Assembly: GCF_014191375.1 (NCBI RefSeq)
Contig: NZ_JACHWN010000014.1
Coordinates: 1 to 53,869 of the forward strand
DNA length: 53,869 bases
Source: Mesorhizobium sp. RMAD-H1
GTDB lineage: Bacteria > Pseudomonadota > Alphaproteobacteria > Rhizobiales > Rhizobiaceae
Direction of reading: 5' to 3'
This document shows, piece after piece, positions 25,287 to 37,325 of the stretch. How positions within the stretch are numbered: position 1 is the first letter of the stretch; every line of letters starts with the position of its first letter. The notes under the pieces are model-generated. The model was given only the letters and a program-made list of their open reading frames with translations, ran no database searches and had not been told where the DNA came from. A program made the position numbers and the translations under genes.

Positions 25287-26338
25287 GTCGCTCTCGCAAG
25301 GGTTACGCAGCTTGCGGTGAAGCCAGGACCTAGCGCGAGCACTGCCGCATTTCGTGGCAACCCTGCCCGCAAGGCCTGCGCTAGCACGAACAGCGCTGTA
25401 GGAGCTGACATGTTGCCGAAATCGCGCAGCACTGCTCGTTCGTGGTCAAGCGCCCCTTTCGGGAGAGCCAGTGCTTGCTCAATGGATGTGACCACCTTTG
25501 CTCCGCCCGGATGACACAGGAGGCGATCAATGTGTTGCGGGTCGGTTCCGGTTTTGCTCAAGATGGCGGAGAGTGCGCCGGCCAGGTGATGCTCGGCAAA
25601 CGGAGGTATTGCACGGTCGAATATCACGCCGAAGCCTTGCGCCTCGACCTCCCAGCCCATTATGCCCAGCGTGCCCGGCCACATATGTTCGCCGCTCCCG
25701 GTCACCTCGGCGATGCCTTCTTCCCCCACCCTGACGATACAGGCTGCCGCGCCATCCCCAAAAAGAGCCGTCGCGACCAAATTGGCCTTCGTCACTTTAT
25801 CCAGACGAAACGCGAGCGTACAGACTTCCACCACAACCAGCAGCACAGTGCTGCCAGGCATCGCTTCTGCCAGTCGTGAGGCGATGGCCAGGCCCGTAAT
25901 GCCACCGGCGCAACCGAGTCCGAAGATCGGCACCCGTTTCACATCTGGCCGGAAGCCGATAGTGTCTGCAACTCTTGCCTCTAGACTGGGGGTCGAAATC
26001 CCGGTGGAGGATACTGTTACCACGGTATCAATATCCGCCGCCGTTAGCGCGCCCGCATTGAGTGCCTTGCGCGCCGCAGCGACGAAAAGATCGGCGCCTG
26101 CGTCCAGGTAGACGGCTGTTCTTTCCGGCCAGCCCTTCTCCTCAAGATACCATTCAATTGGGCAAACCCCATAGCGCCGCTCGATACCGGCTGTATCGAA
26201 GACGCGTCCGAGCCGATCGAAGTCCTGAAAACGGCGACCGAATACGTTTCGCGCTACGGCAGCGACCTCGTTCTGTGGAAGGACGTGCGGCGGCAGGGCG
26301 GTGGCAAGCGAGACGAGCTTGGCTGATCGAGGGCTCAT
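25283..26338 (-). CDS. Type III polyketide synthase
   Basis: A 351-residue chalcone synthase-like enzyme that extends an acyl-CoA starter with malonyl-CoA and cyclises the chain. The catalytic triad is Cys143 (FGLGCAGG), His276 (LLCHPGGAK) and Asn309 (DFGNMSAPT). The bacterial form fits alkylpyrone or alkylresorcinol synthases, whose lipids coat cysts or membranes. I chose ATG 26338 (MSPRSAKLVS); ATG 26350 is an alternative. The methyltransferase gene overlaps its stop. An EcfG-type promoter lies 36 bases upstream, so a stress-induced lipid is likely. The usual third gene (oxidoreductase) is not adjacent. Confidence 0.93.
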   Translation of the reverse strand: MSPRSAKLVSLATALPPHVLPQNEVAAVARNVFGRRFQDFDRLGRVFDTAGIERRYGVCPIEWYLEEKGWPERTAVYLDAGADLFVAAARKALNAGALTAADIDTVVTVSSTGISTPSLEARVADTIGFRPDVKRVPIFGLGCAGGITGLAIASRLAEAMPGSTVLLVVVEVCTLAFRLDKVTKANLVATALFGDGAAACIVRVGEEGIAEVTGSGEHMWPGTLGIMGWEVEAQGFGVIFDRAIPPFAEHHLAGALSAILSKTGTDPQHIDRLLCHPGGAKVVTSIEQALALPKGALDHERAVLRDFGNMSAPTALFVLAQALRAGLPRNAAVLALGPGFTASCVTLARAT

Positions 26339-26373
26339 ATGAGAGTCCATTCTTTGAATCAACAACACACTTC

Positions 26374-26398
26374 AACACATTGCGACGCCGCCCGTTCC
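26374..26398 (-). promoter_or_regulatory. EcfG-type promoter of the type III PKS operon
   Basis: Minus strand GGAAC (26398-26394), 17-base spacer, GTT (26376-26374). Back to back with the EcfG-type promoter of the DUF892 gene, 49 bases away. Confidence 0.7.
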
Positions 26399-26446
26399 CT
26401 AAGCGAAGCAGATTGAGCATCGAATTCATTGCGCGGGCGGCACGGT

Positions 26447-26471
26447 GGAACAATCGGCGGGACTAAAGGTT
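26447..26471 (+). promoter_or_regulatory. EcfG-type promoter of the DUF892 gene
   Basis: GGAAC at 26447-26451, 17-base spacer, GTTT from 26469; 32 bases before the ATG at 26503. Confidence 0.75.
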
Positions 26472-26502
26472 TGCTGGATGAGTGGCAGATAGGGAGTTAA
26501 CC

Positions 26503-27012
26503 ATGACCAATCCAACAGACCATCTAATCGCATGGCTCAAGGACGCGCATGCCGCAGAAGAACAGGCCATAACCATGCTAAGCAATCTAGCACAAAGGAT
26601 CGAAAATTACCCAGATCTAAAGGCGCGCGTCGAACAGCACGTCAACGAGACTGAGCGGCAGGCCGAGCGTGTCCGCGAATGCCTGCGCAGGCTTGGAAGC
26701 GATTCCTCAACACTCAAGGATACGGGAACGAAGCTGATGGGCCTCGGACAGGCTCTCAGCGGAATTTTCACCAGCGACGAGGTAATTAAGGGCGTGCTCG
26801 CAAGCTATACATTCGAGCAAATGGAAATCGCGAGCTATAAGATCCTCATCGCAGCCGCACGCCATCTCGGAGACACCGAAACGGCTCGAGTGTGCGAGGA
26901 AATCCTCCAGGAAGAAATCGCGATGGCTAAATGGTTGGAAGAAAACCTGGAAAGACTTACCGACAGATTTCTGGACCTTGACGCTAAACCGGGCCAAACT
27001 GCTAAGCATTAG
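26503..27012 (+). CDS. DUF892 (YciE/YciF-like) ferritin-like protein
   Basis: A 169-residue ferritin-like four-helix protein of the YciE/YciF (DUF892) family, strongly stress-induced in enterobacteria and rhizobia. Likely metal-ligand motifs are HAAEEQAI (about 13-20), the central VEQHVNETERQAER, and the repeat-like pair FEQMEIASYK (about 105-114) and EEILQEEIAMAKW. It may store or oxidise iron or protect against oxidants; the biochemical role is not settled. The start follows AGGGAG. The promoter is EcfG-type. Confidence 0.9.
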   Translation: MTNPTDHLIAWLKDAHAAEEQAITMLSNLAQRIENYPDLKARVEQHVNETERQAERVRECLRRLGSDSSTLKDTGTKLMGLGQALSGIFTSDEVIKGVLASYTFEQMEIASYKILIAAARHLGDTETARVCEEILQEEIAMAKWLEENLERLTDRFLDLDAKPGQTAKH

Positions 27013-27168
27013 ATAGACTAATGACAGAAATACCCGGTCCAAAAGGTTTTCCCAGCCAACTTTCATGAAATCCATATTCGGGACGAACCCGCGAATGATG
27101 TAGCAACACGAATGCACGATGTGCCTGAACACTAAGAAAATATGAGACTTATCAGGCCGGCGACTTCA

Positions 27169-27640
27169 TCACTCTTCCTGGTGCGCCGGCCGTCTTGTCG
27201 CGAGATCGAAGGCATCGCCTGAACCGAGCACATGCACCTTCAGGTCAGATGGACAGCGCCTGATCGGCGGCGGCTTCGGCAATGTTGGAGTGGGGAACGT
27301 CTCCTCCGTCGACCAGGTAGACCGCACCGCTGCAGATAACCTTGAACTTTGCGCCTTCCACGATGATGGCCGTGTTCTCATCGATTCCTATTCCAGGCAC
27401 ACGAGGATTCTGCGAGACAGTACCCGATCAGCCGGTCAATGCGACCCCGCTGCGCAAAGTGCTGGTCGATGATGACATTTGGAAGAAGTCCGAGGCCGGG
27501 TGCCACGCCAATCCTGAAAGAGGTGGCGCTCGGCCCACGTACCAGCAAGGTCTCGCTCATGACCGACGCGCCTGCCGACGTTCCGGCTATCAGGCCGCCC
27601 GACCCGATAGATTGCTTGGAACGCGTTCATAGATGGGGAA
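27169..27640 (-). pseudogene. Cyanophycinase remnant
   Basis: Three minus frames combine into the C-terminal two thirds of a cyanophycinase (CphB), the serine peptidase that degrades cyanophycin to beta-Asp-Arg. Seen: NAFQAIYRV, then after a frameshift GGLIAGTSAGASVMSETLLV with the nucleophile serine of GTSAG, APGLGLLPNVIIDQHFAQRG, then VSQNPRVPGIGIDENTAIIV in another frame, GGDVPHSNIAEAAADQALSI, a stop, and the C-terminus DLKVHVLGSGDAFDLATRR. The N-terminal third is missing. At least three lesions make it non-functional. Confidence 0.85.
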
Positions 27641-27785
27641 GCAAGCCGGTAAGCTTTTCGGTGAATCCAGGAAGGCGATGAGTTGGCCAGTTTTCCAGTT
27701 CCCCCAGATCGAGTTGAACCCGCACCATCGGTTGATTGCTGAAGACTTGCGGGCCTCGGTACACGACTGTCTCGCAGATGCGCAT
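27627..27785 (-). pseudogene. Cyanophycin synthetase N-terminal fragment
   Basis: A 52-residue frame matches only the extreme N-terminus of cyanophycin synthetase (CphA): MRICETVVYRGPQVF, RVQLDLGELENWPTHRLPG and FTEKLTGLLP. CphA is about 900 residues; everything after residue 50 is gone and the reading runs straight into the cyanophycinase remnant. The synthetase normally follows the peptidase gene, so order and extent imply a deletion or rearrangement. A weak EcfG-like site (27850-27875, 18-base spacer) lies upstream. Confidence 0.8.
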
Positions 27786-27998
27786 TGGCTGCAAATTTCG
27801 ATCAGGACATTCACCTTCGGCATTGTTCATTTGGTGGATCTCCGCTGCCAACATCTCGCCGAGCAGATTGGTTCCGCCATCAAGGGAGAATCTTCGGGTC
27901 GCACGGCCCGTCAGGCGCTTCGCCCACGGGGATCCTCGATCTCCGCCGGTTGAGGCTCGCTGGCGGAAGGGATCTTGGGGACGCGAACCCGCCAACGT

Positions 27999-30214
<2,216 letters not shown>

Positions 30215-30592
30215 CCGGCAATCCCGCGTGATTTCGGCTCCTCACGAGGCATGTCTGTCTCAAAGTCTCGAGCAAGACGTAACACCGGAACCGCCATTCC
30301 ACGGCTATAGTCGGACGTTCGCCTCGGTGAGAACGACATTGCCTATCCGATCGAAAGCCGCCTTATCTTGGATTTCACTCCGCGGCTCCATGACGTCATG
30401 GCGAAGATGAGCTAGCTTTTTGGAATCGCGAATCCGCCTTCTCTCTCGGTTGTTCCAGCACCGCAATATTTATGCCTGGAACTGAAAGAAATCAGCACCT
30501 CCGACAGGATGTGACGCGCCGTGTTCACTGCTTTCAGCGAAGCTGTTCGCGAAGTCACCTTTTAACTCCTTCTCTCCAACGCCACGGCACCC
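30215..30592. other. Intergenic stretch, nothing recognised
   Basis: About 380 bases between the convergent ctaD and FAD oxidoreductase genes. No clear terminator hairpin with a T-run, no gene. Confidence 0.45.
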
Positions 30593-31930
30593 TCACCCGT
30601 TCAGCCGCCTGGTCACCACCGCGGCCGCGTGCTCCCCGGAAATGACGGCGCCCTCCATGGTCGTGAGATAATTCTGGCGGGTATAGTCGCCCGCAAGCGT
30701 CAGCCCTGCAATCGGAGTCTCCTGCGGCGGCCGCAGCGCTTCCATTCCGGGCGTCAGCGAATAAAAGTCGTGAGGTAGTGTAACCACGCGGTAGTCGCGT
30801 ACGATGTTTTTCAACTCGAAGCCAAGTCGTGGTGCGTCCCGGCATACTTCCTCCAGGATCTCTTCGGGGCGTTGTAGTAGGCGCAGTTCGGCTTGCGAGA
30901 GGATGATCGAAAGCCGGCCGGGAACATGCGTGAACGTGGTGCGGCTCTGCTCGGTGAATGCGCTGAGGCTGGTGCCGGGCCCGAATGTTCCGCGATCGAC
31001 CGGGAGCGCGGGTCGCTCGAGCTCAAGTTGCAAGGTCGCGGAGGGCATGGTCTTCAGCGACAGCATGCCTTCATTCCAGGATTGGATGCCGAACGCTTTT
31101 CTGACGAGTTCCTGGGCGGGAGCAAGCGAGGTAGCCAGGACAACTTCCTTCGCAGTAATCTCGCGGTCTCTAACCGTAATCCCCACGACACGGTCTCCCC
31201 GCACGACAAGCGAGGTTACTGTCGCCGCGGTCTGGACAGTTCCGCCGAGTGCGCGGATGCGTTCTGCAATGGGGTCGGCCATTACTTCGGTCATGCCGCC
31301 GGAAAAGGCGGCGACACCTGAGCGAAGAGCACGCTTTGCACCCTGCGCAAGGAGCGCAAAGAGGACATAGGCTGAGTAGCGCTCCGGCGGATAGAAGAAG
31401 AGCCCCTCCGTAAGCGGTACCAGAATGCGCTCGATCGTGCGGTCACTGACCCGCTTGCTTTTGGCGAAATCGCGGACCGTGTGCCGGTCGAGCACCGTCG
31501 ATCCGCTCGCAGCGTAATGGAGGAGACCGGCGGCGAAGAACGCGCCGAGCCTTGCCCGCTCGCCGGGCGTGCAGAGCTTTCCCGGGCCGGCCACATTCCA
31601 GATTGTGCGAAAGGGTCGCCGCAACGGCGAGGCGCCGTAAAGCGCCGATGGACCGTCGGGCACGCGGATTTCGACCTCGTCCTCCCAGATAAGAGCTTTG
31701 GAAAGGTCGATTCCGGCGTCCTGCATGAGCCTAGGCAGGGCGGAATAGATACCGATATAGCGGTGGAGGCCAGATTCGACCTTCATGCCTCTTTCGTCCC
31801 ACGAGGCGGTGCGCCCGCCGACGTAGGGCCTCGCCTCTGTCACATGCACCCGTACACCAGCGCTCGCCAGACGATACCCGGCTGTCAAGCCGGCCAGACC
31901 CGCCCCCACGACGACGACTTCGTTCATCAT
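30593..31930 (-). CDS. FAD-dependent oxidoreductase of the phytoene desaturase/HpnE type
   Basis: A 445-residue flavoprotein of the amine oxidase/phytoene desaturase superfamily. The FAD-binding fold opens the protein: VVVVGAGLAGLTAGYRLASA with the GxGxxG glycines at 9, 11 and 14, then TEARPYVGGRTAS. The C-terminal FAD motif is LTLAGDYTRQNYLTTMEGAV. Closest known types are hydroxysqualene dehydroxylase (HpnE, hopanoid synthesis) and carotenoid desaturases. No hopanoid or carotenoid gene is adjacent. It could oxidise the type III PKS product, since such oxidoreductases often accompany those synthases, but it lies 4 kb away. Start at the first of two ATGs, after GGAGGAGG. Confidence 0.85.
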   Translation of the reverse strand: MMNEVVVVGAGLAGLTAGYRLASAGVRVHVTEARPYVGGRTASWDERGMKVESGLHRYIGIYSALPRLMQDAGIDLSKALIWEDEVEIRVPDGPSALYGASPLRRPFRTIWNVAGPGKLCTPGERARLGAFFAAGLLHYAASGSTVLDRHTVRDFAKSKRVSDRTIERILVPLTEGLFFYPPERYSAYVLFALLAQGAKRALRSGVAAFSGGMTEVMADPIAERIRALGGTVQTAATVTSLVVRGDRVVGITVRDREITAKEVVLATSLAPAQELVRKAFGIQSWNEGMLSLKTMPSATLQLELERPALPVDRGTFGPGTSLSAFTEQSRTTFTHVPGRLSIILSQAELRLLQRPEEILEEVCRDAPRLGFELKNIVRDYRVVTLPHDFYSLTPGMEALRPPQETPIAGLTLAGDYTRQNYLTTMEGAVISGEHAAAVVTRRLNG

Positions 31931-32036
31931 CCTCCTCCGGCGCGCGCAGTTGTGCGGTAATTTGCAGTAGTGTCCTTCCCCCTCAACACCCCAGCGCAGT
32001 CAAATTCAGAACCGCTATTGGTGATCCATGACGTCA

Positions 32037-33206
32037 TCAGGGAACGAATACGGCTCGTACACAGCCGTCCTCCTTATGCTTGAACATGGCGTAGCCGCGC
32101 GGCGATTCCTCGAGTGAGAAGCGGTGGGTCACAAGGAACGACGGGTTCAGTTCGCCTTTCTCGGCATGCTCCAACAGCCGGCCCATATAGGCCTGTCCAT
32201 GTTGCTGAGCGGTACGGACCGTGAGGCCCTTATTCATGATCACACCGACCGGGAATTTGTCCATGATGCCATAAACCCCGAGAATGGATAGCGTTCCACC
32301 CTTGCGGCACGCTCGAATAGCCTCCCGGAGCGCCTGCCCGCGGTCAGAGTGTAGGTACATGAACTGCTTTATCCGGTCGTAGGCATATTGCAGGCCGGTG
32401 CCGTGGGCTTCCATTCCCACCGCGTCGATGCAGGCGTCAGGACCCCGCCCGCCAGTCATTTCCTGTAGAACTTCGATGACGCTGTCGATTTCCTCGTAAT
32501 TAATCGTTTCGGAGCCGACGTGCTCGCGCGCCATGCGCAAGCGCTCAGGAAATCGATCGATACCGATCACCCGTTCTGCCCCCATCAGGAAGGCGCTTTT
32601 CTGCGCCATCAACCCGACGCCACCGCACCCCCACACCGCGACGACATCACCGGGTTGGATGTTGCAGAAATCAGCACCCATATAGCCGGTAGGTGCGGCA
32701 TCGGAAAAGAACAGAACTTGCTCGTCGGTCAGACCGTCCGGGGCCTTGAAGCAATCATTGTCGGCAAATGGCACGCGGACATATTGCGCGTGCGCTCCGG
32801 CATAGCCCCCGAACGCGTGGGTGTATCCATAAATACCTGCCGTGGGATATCCCAGGACGGCCTCCTGAAGCTCAGGCTTGGGGTTGGTATTGTCGCAGAG
32901 TGAATGGAGATTGTGCTGGCAATACCAGCATTGGCCACAGGTGATGAACGACGGCACCACCACCCGGTCGCCTTTCTTCACCCGCTTGACCTCTGGTCCG
33001 ACTTCCTCGACCACACCCATGAACTCGTGACCGAGCACGTCTCCGGATCTCATGGTCGGGATATAGCCGTCTATCAAATGCAGGTCAGAGCCGCATGTCG
33101 TCGACATGGTCACTCGCAGGATAGCATCGTGCGGGTTCACAATCTCGGGGTCCCTGACGCTCTCGACACGCAGATCATTGATCCCATTCCAGACTAGGGC
33201 TCGCAT
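32037..33206 (-). CDS. Zinc-dependent alcohol dehydrogenase, formaldehyde-dehydrogenase-like
   Basis: A 389-residue medium-chain dehydrogenase. Catalytic zinc ligands are Cys38 (STTCGSD) and His60-Glu61 (LGHEFMG). The structural zinc is held by Cys90, Cys93, Cys96 and Cys104 (CGQCWYCQ, then SLC). The NAD-binding motif is VWGCGGVGLMAQ. An insertion after the coenzyme domain (MEAHGTGLQYAYDRIKQF) is shared with glutathione-independent formaldehyde dehydrogenases and related plasmid-borne stress enzymes. Its start lies 21 bases after the SPW-repeat gene, so both share the EcfG-type promoter at 33643-33667. Natural substrate unknown. Confidence 0.9.
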   Translation of the reverse strand: MRALVWNGINDLRVESVRDPEIVNPHDAILRVTMSTTCGSDLHLIDGYIPTMRSGDVLGHEFMGVVEEVGPEVKRVKKGDRVVVPSFITCGQCWYCQHNLHSLCDNTNPKPELQEAVLGYPTAGIYGYTHAFGGYAGAHAQYVRVPFADNDCFKAPDGLTDEQVLFFSDAAPTGYMGADFCNIQPGDVVAVWGCGGVGLMAQKSAFLMGAERVIGIDRFPERLRMAREHVGSETINYEEIDSVIEVLQEMTGGRGPDACIDAVGMEAHGTGLQYAYDRIKQFMYLHSDRGQALREAIRACRKGGTLSILGVYGIMDKFPVGVIMNKGLTVRTAQQHGQAYMGRLLEHAEKGELNPSFLVTHRFSLEESPRGYAMFKHKEDGCVRAVFVP

Positions 33207-33227
33207 GAGCCGTCTCCTTGTCAGCGT

Positions 33228-33611
33228 TTATCGTCCTGAGGCCACATCCCATTCGTTCCGAGGCTCGTTGGCACGCCTGTAGGTGAGGCAGGCGACGACA
33301 ATCTCCATCGCTCCTACCGTCACGTGGGGCCAGATGAGGCGATCAGCAAACCCAAACAGCCACGGTGAGGCGAGCAGCAAAATGCCTCCACCGAAGTCCA
33401 GAACGAGGTGCAACCGCATTGGAATCACATGAAGAATCCCCCACTCGTAGCTAGTGAGCAGGCTGTAGAGGATGATGCCGGCTCCCATTGCTACCGGAAC
33501 CCATTGCGCGGCGCTTCCATCGGCGAATCCGAACAGCCATGGTGCGAGGATCAGGAGTGCCGCCGTCAGATAGTCAAGAATTCCGTGCAATCTGGTTGGG
33601 ATAATCTGCAT
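33228..33611 (-). CDS. SPW-repeat membrane protein
   Basis: A 127-residue membrane protein with two SPW-type repeats: LHGILDYLTAALLILAPWLF (about 8-27) and LHLVLDFGGGILLLASPWLF (about 67-86), each followed by GFAD and another helix, four membrane segments in all. The family is of unknown function but often linked to stress genes in rhizobia. It heads an operon with the dehydrogenase and has an EcfG-type promoter 32 bases upstream. Confidence 0.92.
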   Translation of the reverse strand: MQIIPTRLHGILDYLTAALLILAPWLFGFADGSAAQWVPVAMGAGIILYSLLTSYEWGILHVIPMRLHLVLDFGGGILLLASPWLFGFADRLIWPHVTVGAMEIVVACLTYRRANEPRNEWDVASGR

Positions 33612-33642
33612 CTATCCAACTCCGTTTTGCTTCCTGCCTCCG

Positions 33643-33667
33643 AACCCCCACCTGGAGCGGAAGTTCC
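33643..33667 (-). promoter_or_regulatory. EcfG-type promoter of the SPW-dehydrogenase operon
   Basis: Minus strand GGAAC (33667-33663), 17-base spacer, GTT (33645-33643). Confidence 0.75.
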
Positions 33668-34067
33668 GAGGGACGGCAACCTTAGAGAGATCGGGACCCG
33701 CCCCTTTTGTATGGCAATTGCGATTGTGGCCCGAGCGGCTGCTATGCTGACGCTCGGCGTAGCCAAGCGCTTGGCGTTCACGCTTACGGCTCGCAAGCCA
33801 CATGATGAAAGGACGGTACCCTCAATCGCAAACGGGCCCTACGCCACCGGGTGTTGCACCCTCCCCGCAAGGTCGTGATCACAAGCGCCAGCACAGCACG
33901 GCGTGCGACGTAATTCCCACATTCTGGCCAGCCCCAATCTGCTTGCGTTTCAGAGTCAGCCCGTCTGCCCACAGGATAGACGATTGACGCGGTGGAGCTC
34001 GCCGCAAGGTAGAGGTTGCCGCTTTGTATCTTCGTGTTGAGCAGACAATGCCTTGTCCGTCCGAGAT
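33668..34067. other. Intergenic stretch, nothing recognised
   Basis: About 400 bases between dnaE2's end and the SPW promoter. Short overlapping frames only; no clear terminator. Confidence 0.4.
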
Positions 34068-37000
34068 CTATCGGAAATCCCGCGTCTTCGTCTTGATGCT
34101 GTCAATATGCCGGTATGGATCGACAAGATTTCTGGCCTTGGGCAGGTCGCGCGGATCGGATCCGGGAGAACCACGATGGAATTCGTCTCCGCGTCCATGC
34201 GGCAGCGGAAACCCGGCCTGGCGCGAGGCAATGCTGGCCAGTTCGCCAGAAAAATCGGTGAGTTCGTGGGCAACGATGTGCACAACGTCGCCCTCGCGCT
34301 GCACCCTGCCTTTCACCCCAAGCATGCTCGCGCCCAGCACGACGCGCCGGAACTTTTCGAAGACCTTGGACCAGACCACCAGATTGGCGATCGCTGTTTC
34401 ATCTTCCAGCGTGATGAACATGACGCCTTTGGCGCTGCCCGGGCGCTGACGCACGAGCACGAGGCCGGCGACGTGAACGAAACGTCTGTCGGGGGATGCG
34501 ACAGCCTCGGCACAGGTCATGATGCGCCGGCGGGCCAGGTCTGAGCGGAGAAAGGAGACCGGGTGCTGCCGCAGGGTCAGACAGGTGTGGCTGTAGTCCT
34601 CTACCACCTCCCTCCCGGCCGTCATCGGTCGCAAGGACACGTTGGGCTCCACCTGCTCTGGCACCACGGAGATTTCCCGCGCGGCCGCGGCGGCAAAGAG
34701 CGGTAGCGGTTCGTCGCGAAGCGCCTTGATGTCCCAGAGCGCCTCGCGCCGCGCAAGCGCGAGAGCCGGGCGGAAGGCATCGGCTTCGGCCAGCTCGACC
34801 AGGGCAGAGGCCGGAATAGAGGCCCGGCGCCAAAGATCGTCCACCGAGGTGAAGGGCCGATCTGCCCGGCAGGAGATCAGGCGCGCCGCCTCGGCATTGC
34901 CGAGGCCTTTGACCAAGCGCAGGCCGAGCCGGACGGCGAACTGCCCATCCTCGCCGGTTGGCTCCAGTGTGCAGTCCCAACGCGAGGCATTGATGCAGAT
35001 CGGCCGGATCTCGACATCGTGCTCGCGCGCGTCGCGCACGATCTGCGCCGGCGCATAGAAGCCCATGGGCTGAGCGTTGAGGAGCGCGCAGCAGAAAACC
35101 TCTGGATGCCAGCATTTCATCCAGGCCGAGGCATAGGCAATAAGGGCAAAGCTCGCGGCATGGCTTTCCGGGAAGCCATAGGAGCCGAAACCTTCGAGTT
35201 GCCTGAATGTGCGTTCGGCGAAGTCGCGGTCATAACCATTGGCCACCATGCCCTCGATCAGCTTCGTACCGAATTTCGAGACGCCGCCGGTGTGCTTGAA
35301 GGTCGCCATGGCGCGGCGCAGCTGATCGGCCTCGCCGGCGGTAAATCCAGCGCATTCGATGGCAACCCGCATGGCCTGCTCCTGAAACAGCGGCACACCC
35401 AAAGTCTTCCCGAGCACCGCCTCAAGCTCGGGCTTTGGAAAGGTCACCTCCTCCTTGCCTTCACGCCGGCGCAGATAGGGATGGACCATATCGCCCTGAA
35501 TTGGCCCAGGGCGCACGATCGCCACTTCGATTACAAGATCGTAGAAGGTCCGCGGCTTGATGCGCGGCAGCATAGCCATCTGGGCGCGGCTCTCGATCTG
35601 GAAAGTGCCAAGCGTATCGGCCCGGCGGATCATCGCATAGGTGCGTGGGTCCTCGGCCGGGATGGTGGCGAGATCGAGCCTGATATCCTTATGCTCGGCT
35701 AAAAGATCGAAGGCGCGGCGCATGCAGGAAAGCATCCCGAGGCCCAGCACATCGATCTTCATGAACTTCAGGACATCGATGTCGTCCTTGTCCCACTCGA
35801 TGACCTGGCGGTCTTCCATGGCGGCCGGCTCGATGGGCACCAGTTCATCGAGCCGGTCGCGCGTCAGCACGAAGCCGCCGGGGTGCTGCGAGAGATGGCG
35901 AGGGGTGCCAACGAGTTGATGTGCGAGCTCGAGCGTAAGCCGAAGCCGACGGTCGTCCATATTGAGGTTGAGGCCCTCGGCATGCTTTTGTTCGATGCCT
36001 TCGGACCACCCCCAGACCTGCGACGACAGGGTCTTGGTCAGATCCTCGGGAAGGCCGAGAGCCTTGCCTATGTCACGCAACGCACCCTTGGCCCGGTAGC
36101 GGATGACGGTCGAACAGAGCGCGGCACGCTCACGGCCATAGGTCTGATAGACCCACTGAATGACCTCCTCGCGCCGCTCATGCTCGAAATCGACGTCGAT
36201 GTCGGGCGGCTCGCGCCGTTCCTCGGAGACAAAGCGCTCGAATAGCAGGTCGTTGCGGTCGGGATCGACCGAGGTGACACCGAGCACGAAGCAGACGGCC
36301 GAGTTAGCCGCTGATCCCCTACCCTGGCATAGAATGCCCTTGGAGCGCGCGAAGCGAACGATTGCATTTACCGTGAGGAAGTATGGCGCATAATCGAGCT
36401 TCTCGATTAACGCCAGCTCGTGACGGAGATTGGCGCGAACCTTGTCCGGCAGGCCCTCGGGATAGCGCTCGGCCGCCCCCTCCCAGGTGAGCTTCTCGAG
36501 AGCCTGTTGCGGCGTCAGTTCGGGATAGAGCTTTTCTTCCGGATATTGATAGGCGAGCTCATCGAGGCGGAAGGTGCAGCGCTCCATGATCTCGACCGTG
36601 CGGGCCAATGCTTCCGGATAGCGGGAAAACAGCCGGTGCATTTCCTCCGGAGGCTTCAGATAGCGATCGGCAAAGCGCTCACGCCGATGGCCAAGTTCGT
36701 CTATCGTGACATTGTGCCGGATCGCGGTGACTACGTCCTGCATCATTTGCCGGGCCGGTTCATGGAACAGGACGTCGTTGGTGACGACGCTTGCCACCCG
36801 GGCGGCGGCCGCCATGTTCGACAGCTCCAGGAGCCGGAGCTGGTCGTTGGGCCGGCGGCGCAGGGTGAGTGCCATATAGGCGCGGTCGCCGAACGTTTCC
36901 CGCAAGCGCCGTAGCTGCAGTGCACAGATATCGTCAGCGGCATCGGGGACGAGAATGGCGAGAAGACCCTCGCCGTAGGCAACGACATCGCCCCATTCGA

Positions 37001-37325
37001 GATGGCACTTGCCCTTGCCGGCGCGCCTCTTGCCGAGCGAGAGCAGCCGGCAGAGCCGCGCATAGGCGGCGCGGTCTGTTGGATAGACCAGAACCGACAT
37101 GCCGTCGGCAAGATCGAGACGGCAGCCGACCACGAGGCGGATTCCGGTCGTCCTGGCCGCCTCATTGGCCCTGACGATACCGGCGAGAGAATTGCGGTCG
37201 ACGATGCCCAGCGCCTCGATGCCCATCAGGGAGGCCTGCGCGAATAGCTCCTCGCAACTGCTCGCACCCCGCAGGAATGAGAAGTGGCTCGTCACCTGCA
37301 GTTCGGCATAGCGCGGCCCGTTCAT
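34068..37325 (-). CDS. dnaE2: Error-prone DNA polymerase DnaE2
   Basis: A 1085-residue C-family polymerase, the catalytic subunit of the SOS mutasome. Order: PHP domain (about 5-200), polymerase palm with the catalytic aspartates Asp377 and Asp379 in [13 protein letters not shown] and a third in [10 protein letters not shown], fingers ([20 protein letters not shown]), tandem helix-hairpin-helix ([13 protein letters not shown]) and an OB fold ([19 protein letters not shown]). Length is normal. The start ATG overlaps the imuB stop by four bases. It works with ImuA and ImuB in mutagenic translesion synthesis, so imuA-imuB-dnaE2 are one LexA-controlled transcript. Confidence 0.97.
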   Translation of the reverse strand: MNGPRYAELQVTSHFSFLRGASSCEELFAQASLMGIEALGIVDRNSLAGIVRANEAARTTGIRLVVGCRLDLADGMSVLVYPTDRAAYARLCRLLSLGKRRAGKGKCHLEWGDVVAYGEGLLAILVPDAADDICALQLRRLRETFGDRAYMALTLRRRPNDQLRLLELSNMAAAARVASVVTNDVLFHEPARQMMQDVVTAIRHNVTIDELGHRRERFADRYLKPPEEMHRLFSRYPEALARTVEIMERCTFRLDELAYQYPEEKLYPELTPQQALEKLTWEGAAERYPEGLPDKVRANLRHELALIEKLDYAPYFLTVNAIVRFARSKGILCQGRGSAANSAVCFVLGVTSVDPDRNDLLFERFVSEERREPPDIDVDFEHERREEVIQWVYQTYGRERAALCSTVIRYRAKGALRDIGKALGLPEDLTKTLSSQVWGWSEGIEQKHAEGLNLNMDDRRLRLTLELAHQLVGTPRHLSQHPGGFVLTRDRLDELVPIEPAAMEDRQVIEWDKDDIDVLKFMKIDVLGLGMLSCMRRAFDLLAEHKDIRLDLATIPAEDPRTYAMIRRADTLGTFQIESRAQMAMLPRIKPRTFYDLVIEVAIVRPGPIQGDMVHPYLRRREGKEEVTFPKPELEAVLGKTLGVPLFQEQAMRVAIECAGFTAGEADQLRRAMATFKHTGGVSKFGTKLIEGMVANGYDRDFAERTFRQLEGFGSYGFPESHAASFALIAYASAWMKCWHPEVFCCALLNAQPMGFYAPAQIVRDAREHDVEIRPICINASRWDCTLEPTGEDGQFAVRLGLRLVKGLGNAEAARLISCRADRPFTSVDDLWRRASIPASALVELAEADAFRPALALARREALWDIKALRDEPLPLFAAAAAREISVVPEQVEPNVSLRPMTAGREVVEDYSHTCLTLRQHPVSFLRSDLARRRIMTCAEAVASPDRRFVHVAGLVLVRQRPGSAKGVMFITLEDETAIANLVVWSKVFEKFRRVVLGASMLGVKGRVQREGDVVHIVAHELTDFSGELASIASRQAGFPLPHGRGDEFHRGSPGSDPRDLPKARNLVDPYRHIDSIKTKTRDFR

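Noticed and set aside
27850-27875. EcfG-like site before the cyanophycin synthetase fragment
   Set aside because: The spacer is 18 bases, not 17, and the gene behind it is broken; kept only as a remark, not counted among the eleven sites.
34313-35115. Long alternative frames inside dnaE2, including a 238-residue one on the same strand
   Set aside because: They coincide with the third-position GC bias of dnaE2; the polymerase frame is continuous and carries all motifs.
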